Shown: in pieces, positions 6,067 to 9,896 of the stretch
Numbering within the stretch: position 1 is the stretch's first letter
Layout: every line of letters begins with the position of its first letter
NCBI GenBank assembly: GCA_900552085.1
Contig: URYB01000076.1
Location: 1 to 9,896 of the forward strand
Direction of reading: 5' to 3'
Source: an uncultured Lachnobacterium sp.
Lineage (GTDB): Bacteria; Bacillota; Clostridia; Lachnospirales; Lachnospiraceae
Length of the DNA stretch: 9,896 nucleotides
The notes under the pieces: model-generated
What the model saw: the letters and a program-made list of their open reading frames with translations, nothing else
What the model was told of the DNA's origin: nothing
Database searches by the model: none
Position numbers and translations under genes: made by a program

Positions 6067-7091
6067 GTGAAAAAATCGTATTTTGTAAAGGCGGAGGCTG
6101 TACGGCAAAGTTAGGTGCTGGTGTGCTCAGCCGGGTACTTGAAAAACTTCCGAAGGGACCAATGGATGAAAATTTACTCGTAGGATATGACAGCCGGGAT
6201 GATGCGGCAGTGTACCGCATATCGGACGATATAGCGATTGTGCAGACACTGGATTTTTTCCCGCCGATGGTAGAGGATCCCTATACGTTTGGACAGATTG
6301 CCGCTGCCAATGCTTTGAGCGATGTCTATGCGATGGGCGGAGAGGTAAAGACGGCGCTGAATATCGTGTGCTTCCCGGAACAGATGGATCTGAATATCCT
6401 TGGTGCAATTATGCAGGGCGGCACGGAAAAAGTCATTGAGGCGGGCGGAACACTCGCAGGCGAGCATTCTATCGCGGACAGTGATGTTAAATCCGGCCTT
6501 TCGTTGACCGGTGTCGTTCATCCGCAGCATATGTACCAGAACAATACGGCACAGCCGGGGGATCAGTTGATCCTGACAAAGAAACTTGGTGTCGGAATTA
6601 TCTGTACGGCGAACCGTGTGCAGGAAGCTTCCAAAGAGGCGATGAATCAGGCAATCGCTTCCATGACAACATTGAACAAATATGCTTCTGCAATCAGCCG
6701 GAAATACGAAGTACATGCCTGTACAGATGTGACAGGATTTAGTTTTCTCGGACATCTCCATGAAATGATGGATGGAAAACTTTCCTGCCGGATTGATGCA
6801 AATGCAATCCCGGTAATTCCACAGGCGCTTGATTATGCCGATGAGTTTTTACTTACAGCGGCGGGACAGCGAAACCGCAATCATACCCAGGCATATGTGG
6901 CATTTGAAAATGTGCCGTTTGCCATGGAGGAGGTTTTGTTTGATCCGCAGACGTCCGGAGGTCTGCTTTTGGCAGTTGCACCGGCGCAGGCGAAGGAGAT
7001 GCTTGCAGAATTGCAGGCAGCAGGAATGCCGGCAGAAATTGTAGGAGAAGTTCTGCTAAAGACGGAAAAAGAAATAACTGTGGTTATGTAG
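6063..7091 (+). CDS. selD: Selenide, water dikinase (selenophosphate synthetase)
   Basis: A 342-residue AIR-synthase-like protein of usual length. It makes selenophosphate from selenide and ATP. The catalytic pair is C13 and K16 in GGGCTAK, with the same C-x-x-K spacing as Cys17/Lys20 of E. coli. Residue 13 is TGT (Cys), not the UGA-encoded selenocysteine found in many clostridial SelD proteins. Metal and ATP motifs follow: RDDAAV (45-50), TLDFFPP (62-68), NALSDVYAMGGEV (83-95), DVTGFSFLGHL (222-232) and DPQTSGGLL (294-302). The ATG at 6063 sits in an ATGA overlap with the previous stop, with GGAG (6051-6054) 8 bases upstream. The in-frame GTG at 6054 starts inside that box and is rejected. 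With yqeB and yqeC beside it, this SelD probably feeds the labile-selenium cofactor. Confidence 0.97.
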   Translation: MSEKIVFCKGGGCTAKLGAGVLSRVLEKLPKGPMDENLLVGYDSRDDAAVYRISDDIAIVQTLDFFPPMVEDPYTFGQIAAANALSDVYAMGGEVKTALNIVCFPEQMDLNILGAIMQGGTEKVIEAGGTLAGEHSIADSDVKSGLSLTGVVHPQHMYQNNTAQPGDQLILTKKLGVGIICTANRVQEASKEAMNQAIASMTTLNKYASAISRKYEVHACTDVTGFSFLGHLHEMMDGKLSCRIDANAIPVIPQALDYADEFLLTAAGQRNRNHTQAYVAFENVPFAMEEVLFDPQTSGGLLLAVAPAQAKEMLAELQAAGMPAEIVGEVLLKTEKEITVVM

Positions 7092-7143
7092 ATTAATAGA
7101 TGAAAACAAATAAATGAATACAAATCAAGGTAGAGGAAAGAAA

Positions 7144-7764
7144 ATGGTAAAAGTAAATGCAATGGGCGATGCATGTCCGATTCCGGTAGTGAAAACAAAG
7201 AACGCTATCAAACAGTTGCAGCAGCCGGGTGAGGTGGAAGTACTGGTTGATAATGAGATTGCCGTACAGAATCTTACCAAGATGGCAAATCAGAAAGGAT
7301 ATGGTGTAACATCTGAAAAACTTGAGGAACAAAAATACCGGGTTGTTTTATCCGTAACAGAAGTGAACCCTTCGGATGAGGGAGAAAAGGAGCCGGCAGA
7401 GGAAGTTTGCGCGACAGATGCCAGAGGAGATAAGGTTGTTGTTGTCATTTCTTCCAGCAAAATGGGCGAGGGCGATGATGAACTTGGAAGTATTCTGATG
7501 AAGGGTTTTGTCTATGCGCTGACCCAGCAGGAGGAACTTCCTTCTACGATTCTTTTCTATAACGGAGGCGCTTTTCTGACCTGCGAAGGGGCACCGACAC
7601 TCGAAGATTTGAAGTCGCTGGAGGCACAGGGCGTGGAGATTCTGACCTGTGGAACTTGTCTGAATCATTATGGACTGACGGAAAAGCTTCAGGTAGGTGA
7701 AGTGACCAATATGTATGTGATCGCGGAGAAAATGACACAGGCGAAAGTGGTGGTAAAACCTTGA
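7144..7764 (+). CDS. yedF: Selenium metabolism protein YedF (TusA-like domain plus DsrE-like domain)
   Basis: A 206-residue two-domain protein. Residues 1-70 are a TusA/SirA-like domain with the family's CPxP motif (DACPIPVVKTKN, C11 being the expected sulfur- or selenium-accepting cysteine). A linker rich in Glu follows (about 74-92). Residues about 95-206 resemble a DsrE/DsrF-like fold: VVVVISSSKMGEGDDELG, then FYNGGAFLTCEGA and LTCGTCLNHYGL with C169 and C172. This long form belongs to the selenium-linked YedF family, unlike the single-domain E. coli YedF. A chalcogen-carrier role between the desulfurase and SelD is inferred. ATG 7144 has GAGG (7133-7136) at 7 bases; the in-frame ATG at 7114 lacks a good site. 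The gap to selD (52 bp) is the largest in the operon, and no promoter was recognised in it. Confidence 0.88.
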   Translation: MVKVNAMGDACPIPVVKTKNAIKQLQQPGEVEVLVDNEIAVQNLTKMANQKGYGVTSEKLEEQKYRVVLSVTEVNPSDEGEKEPAEEVCATDARGDKVVVVISSSKMGEGDDELGSILMKGFVYALTQQEELPSTILFYNGGAFLTCEGAPTLEDLKSLEAQGVEILTCGTCLNHYGLTEKLQVGEVTNMYVIAEKMTQAKVVVKP

Positions 7765-8897
7765 TCTATTTTGACAATGCGGCAACCTCACTTCCAAAAC
7801 CGCCGGAAGTCGAGCAGGCGGTCGTGCAGGCACTGCGCACATTTGGAAATGCGGGGAGAGGCGCCCATGCACCTACGATGGATGCATCCCGAATGATTTA
7901 TGATACAAGGGAAAAACTGGCAGCGCTTTTTCATATTCCGGATGCATCCCGCATCAGTTTTATGAGCAATGCAACCGAGGCATTAAATACGGCCATTTTT
8001 GGTCTGTTAGAGCCGGGAGATCATGTCATTACGACGGACTGTGAGCATAATTCCGTGCTTCGTCCTCTGTATCAGATGGAAAAAAACGGGGTATCTGTGA
8101 GCTTTCTTCCGGTCGATGCGAAAGGGCAGATCTTGTATGACCAGATGGAACAGGCATTGTGTGAGAACACCAAAGCGGTCATTGTCACGCATGCATCCAA
8201 TGTGACGGGCAATGTGACGGATCTTTCGCGAGTCGCGGATTTTGTGCATGCACATGGTCTGTTTCTGATTGTAGATGCAGCACAGACGGCGGGCATTTTA
8301 CCAATTGATGTGCAGCGGGATGGCATTGATATCTTATGTTTTACCGGACATAAGGGACTGCTCGGACCACAGGGAACCGGTGGGATTTATGTGCGGGAAG
8401 GAATTGCGCTGCGCCCTTTGAAGGTAGGAGGCAGTGGGATACTTAGCTACGAACATGCACATCCGTCGGCAATGCCGGAGGCATTAGAAGCCGGAACGTT
8501 AAATGGACATGGGATTGCCGGATTACATGCGGCACTGACTTATCTGGAACGTATGGGCATTGAGAACATTTACAAGCGTGAGATGGAACTTTCCAGGCGG
8601 TTTATCGAAGGTGTTTCAAACATCAAAGGAGTTCATTTGTATGGTGATTTTACAACGGAGGAACGTGTGGCAACCGTGTCTTTGAATATCAGAGATTATG
8701 ATTCGGCAGAGGTCAGTGACTGGCTTTGGGAGAATGAGCAGATTGCGGTGCGTTCCGGTGCACATTGTGCGCCAAGAATCCATGAGGCTCTTGGCACGAC
8801 CGCACAGGGAGCGGTGCGTTTTGGCTTTTCACATTATAATACCGAACAGGAAATTGATACCGCAATTCAGGCAATCCGGACATTGGCAGAGGAGTAA
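7761..8897 (+). CDS. Cysteine desulfurase-like PLP enzyme (selenium-operon type)
   Basis: A 378-residue class V aminotransferase-fold protein. IYFDNAATSLPKP opens the chain, as usual. The stacking histidine is H96 (CEHNSVL), VDAAQ (171-175) holds the cofactor-binding Asp and Gln, and the PLP lysine is K198 in FTGHKGLLGPQGTGG. The active cysteine is C336 in VRSGAHCAP, the short-loop SufS/CsdA type. Such enzymes release sulfur or selenium from cysteine or selenocysteine as a protein-bound persulfide or perselenide. This subgroup neighbours selD in labile-selenium genomes, so selenium delivery is the likely job, though plain desulfuration cannot be excluded. The start is TTG at 7761, overlapping the yedF stop (TTGA). 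No other in-frame start precedes the conserved N-terminus, and the upstream GGTGG (7749-7753) is a weak site, so coupling to yedF is likely. Confidence 0.9.
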   Translation: MIYFDNAATSLPKPPEVEQAVVQALRTFGNAGRGAHAPTMDASRMIYDTREKLAALFHIPDASRISFMSNATEALNTAIFGLLEPGDHVITTDCEHNSVLRPLYQMEKNGVSVSFLPVDAKGQILYDQMEQALCENTKAVIVTHASNVTGNVTDLSRVADFVHAHGLFLIVDAAQTAGILPIDVQRDGIDILCFTGHKGLLGPQGTGGIYVREGIALRPLKVGGSGILSYEHAHPSAMPEALEAGTLNGHGIAGLHAALTYLERMGIENIYKREMELSRRFIEGVSNIKGVHLYGDFTTEERVATVSLNIRDYDSAEVSDWLWENEQIAVRSGAHCAPRIHEALGTTAQGAVRFGFSHYNTEQEIDTAIQAIRTLAEE

Positions 8898-8900
8898 CAA

Positions 8901-9140
8901 ATGCGTCAGAAACACAGACAATTAATCATAACCTTTTCCACGACAACACAGGCACTTCGTGTGGAAAAGTTTTGTCAGGAGAATGGAATCTGTGGAAGAA
9001 TGATTCCAGTACCGGGAGAAATCAAGGCTGGATGCGGACTGGCATGGAAAACCGAACCACAGGAACAGGAGCATATTGCAGGCAAACTGCAACAGGCCGG
9101 AATAGAGTGGGAGACAATGACAGTAATGGAGTTATATTAA
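8901..9140 (+). CDS. DUF3343 protein, putative Se/S carrier
   Basis: A 79-residue protein with the DUF3343 pattern: an N-terminal strand (QLIITFSTTTQALRVEKFC), then GRMIPVPGEIKAGCGLAWK. The glycine-flanked C45 is the obvious reactive residue; C25 and C31 are also present. Members of this small family recur beside selD, yedF and cysteine desulfurase genes and are described as putative Se/S carrier proteins; direct biochemical proof is not known to me. GAGGAG (8889-8894) precedes the ATG by 6 bases, the gene follows the desulfurase stop by 3 bases, and it ends 1 base before yqeB. A role as a small handover protein is inferred from context. Confidence 0.85.
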   Translation: MRQKHRQLIITFSTTTQALRVEKFCQENGICGRMIPVPGEIKAGCGLAWKTEPQEQEHIAGKLQQAGIEWETMTVMELY

Positions 9141-9141
9141 G

Positions 9142-9896
9142 ATGAAAAAAGATGCATTAATTATTGTAAGAGGTGCCGGGGATCTGGCAACAGGAACGAT
9201 TCACAGGCTTTGGGCGGCTGGCTTTCGTGTGCTTGCGTTAGAGGCTGAACATCCCGCAGCAATCCGCCGGCAGGTGGCATTGTCCGAAGTCGTATATGAG
9301 GGCAGAGTCACCGTGGAAGGTATGACGGGAGTTCTGGTGGAAAACAGCGAACAGATGCAGCAGGCGTGGGATGCCGGTGAGGTGCCCGTCCTGGTAGATC
9401 CACAGGGAAAAAGCATTCGTCAGTTGAAACCGCAGATCGTCGTAGATGCCATCATCGCAAAGAAAAACCTCGGCACAAATCGTAAGATGGCGGAACTTAC
9501 CGTTGCGCTTGGACCAGGATTTACAGCCGGCGAAGATGTGGACATTGTTATAGAAACCAAGCGTGGCCACAATCTCGGCCGCATTATAAGAAGTGGACAG
9601 GCAGTACCAAACACAGGAATTCCGGGAAATATCGGTGGTTACGCGAAGGAACGTGTCATTCATGCAGATGCGCATGGAATCCTCAAAAATGTGCATAAGA
9701 TTGGCGATATTGTTACGCAGGGCGAAGAAATTGCCTTTATTCAGACATCTTCCGAATGGGTTCCGGTATATGCGACCATCACTGGAATTATACGTGGACT
9801 GATTCGTGACGGTTATCCAGTGACACAGGGCTTTAAAATCGCGGATATTGATCCTCGGCAGGAAGAGTTGTGCAACTGCTTTACGATATCGGATAA
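9142..9896 (+). CDS. yqeB: Selenium-dependent molybdenum cofactor maturation protein YqeB (partial, 3' end missing)
   Basis: The frame from ATG 9142 stays open for 251 codons and runs off the window; the last TAA-like bases (9894-9896) are out of frame. It opens with a Rossmann-type IIVRGAGDLATGTIHRL (7-23). Then come VVYEGRVTVEG (50-60), VDAIIAKKN (101-109), GPGFTAGEDVDIVIETKRG (124-142) and a C-terminal barrel-like HGILKNVHKIGDIVTQGE. These match the YqeB family, which is related to XdhC-type nucleotide-binding folds and tied to selenium-containing molybdenum hydroxylases. Exact chemistry is unknown. Family members are only slightly longer, so little is missing. GGAG (9128-9131) lies 10 bases upstream and the gap to the DUF3343 stop is 1 base. 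Confidence 0.88.
   Translation, partial: MKKDALIIVRGAGDLATGTIHRLWAAGFRVLALEAEHPAAIRRQVALSEVVYEGRVTVEGMTGVLVENSEQMQQAWDAGEVPVLVDPQGKSIRQLKPQIVVDAIIAKKNLGTNRKMAELTVALGPGFTAGEDVDIVIETKRGHNLGRIIRSGQAVPNTGIPGNIGGYAKERVIHADAHGILKNVHKIGDIVTQGEEIAFIQTSSEWVPVYATITGIIRGLIRDGYPVTQGFKIADIDPRQEELCNCFTISD

Larger units (their letters stand above)
4334..9896 (+). other. Selenium-dependent molybdenum hydroxylase maturation operon (runs off window)
   Basis: Eight co-directional genes: yqeC, moaC, mogA/moaB, selD, yedF, cysteine desulfurase, DUF3343 and yqeB. Junctions are 8 bp overlap, 1 bp gap, 4 bp overlap, 52 bp gap, 4 bp overlap, 3 bp gap and 1 bp gap. No terminator was seen inside. Co-occurrence of selD with yqeB and yqeC is the published marker of the labile-selenium molybdenum hydroxylase trait (Haft and Self 2008; Zhang and colleagues 2008). 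The hydroxylase genes and further molybdopterin genes may lie downstream of the window. Confidence 0.88.

Noticed and set aside
7114..7143. Upstream ATG for yedF (MNTNQGRGKK leader)
   Set aside because: The family begins directly at the VKVNAMGDACP strand, and GAGG at 7133-7136 is placed correctly for ATG 7144.
7877..7955. Repeated GGATGCATCCCG at two places in the desulfurase gene
   Set aside because: Both encode Asp-Ala-Ser-Arg in unrelated parts of the protein, with no longer repeat around them; treated as chance codon choice.
9891..9896. Apparent TAA stop at the very end of yqeB
   Set aside because: Counting from ATG 9142, the last codon is GAT (9892-9894) followed by an incomplete AA; the frame is still open.
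1..9896. CRISPR array, transposon, prophage or tRNA gene
   Set aside because: No spaced repeats, terminal inverted repeats, integrase or transposase reading frame, or cloverleaf was found on either strand; all long stretches are explained by the listed genes.

Overview
The window looks like chromosomal DNA of a Gram-positive anaerobe of the Clostridia, most likely the Lachnospiraceae. This is inferred from moderate GC, purine-rich AGGAGG-type ribosome binding sites, extended -10 promoters and gene content; no rRNA or other taxonomic marker is present. There are eleven complete genes plus one partial gene at each edge. No mobile element, tRNA, rRNA or CRISPR array was seen.

Left part (1-2698): the 3' end of a TcdA-type tRNA threonylcarbamoyladenosine dehydratase gene runs tail to tail into a MATE efflux transporter on the minus strand, overlapping by 6 bp. 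The MATE gene diverges from an AraC-family regulator gene (cupin plus double helix-turn-helix). The 165 bp between them carry two convincing back-to-back extended -10 elements and a hairpin in the regulator's leader. This is a classic regulator/transporter pair.

Middle (2699-4333): a single gene with its own promoter and a strong terminator encodes a Lon-like AAA+ ATPase that has lost the Lon protease domain. Its Walker B motif has Asn where Asp is usual. An interrupted 20-bp dyad overlaps the predicted -35 region.

Right part (4334-9896): a tightly packed run of eight genes, yqeC - moaC - mogA/moaB - selD - yedF - cysteine desulfurase - DUF3343 - yqeB. Most junctions overlap or are separated by 1-3 bp. 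This gene set is the signature of the third selenium-use trait, the selenium-dependent molybdenum hydroxylases, in which selenium is placed as a labile ligand on the molybdenum cofactor rather than as selenocysteine. The likely division of work is as follows. MoaC and MogA build molybdopterin. The desulfurase, YedF and the DUF3343 protein mobilise and carry Se/S. SelD makes selenophosphate. YqeC and YqeB act at the selenium-cofactor step. No selA, selB or tRNA-Sec, and no hydroxylase structural gene, lies in the window, although either could lie outside it.

The points most worth a second look are the strong hairpin terminator abutting the yqeC ribosome binding site with no room for a promoter after it, a second GC-rich hairpin in the first codons of yqeC, and the protease-less Lon-like ATPase beside a metal-cofactor maturation operon. 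The selenium operon itself is a known type; the control signals and the ATPase are the less explained parts.
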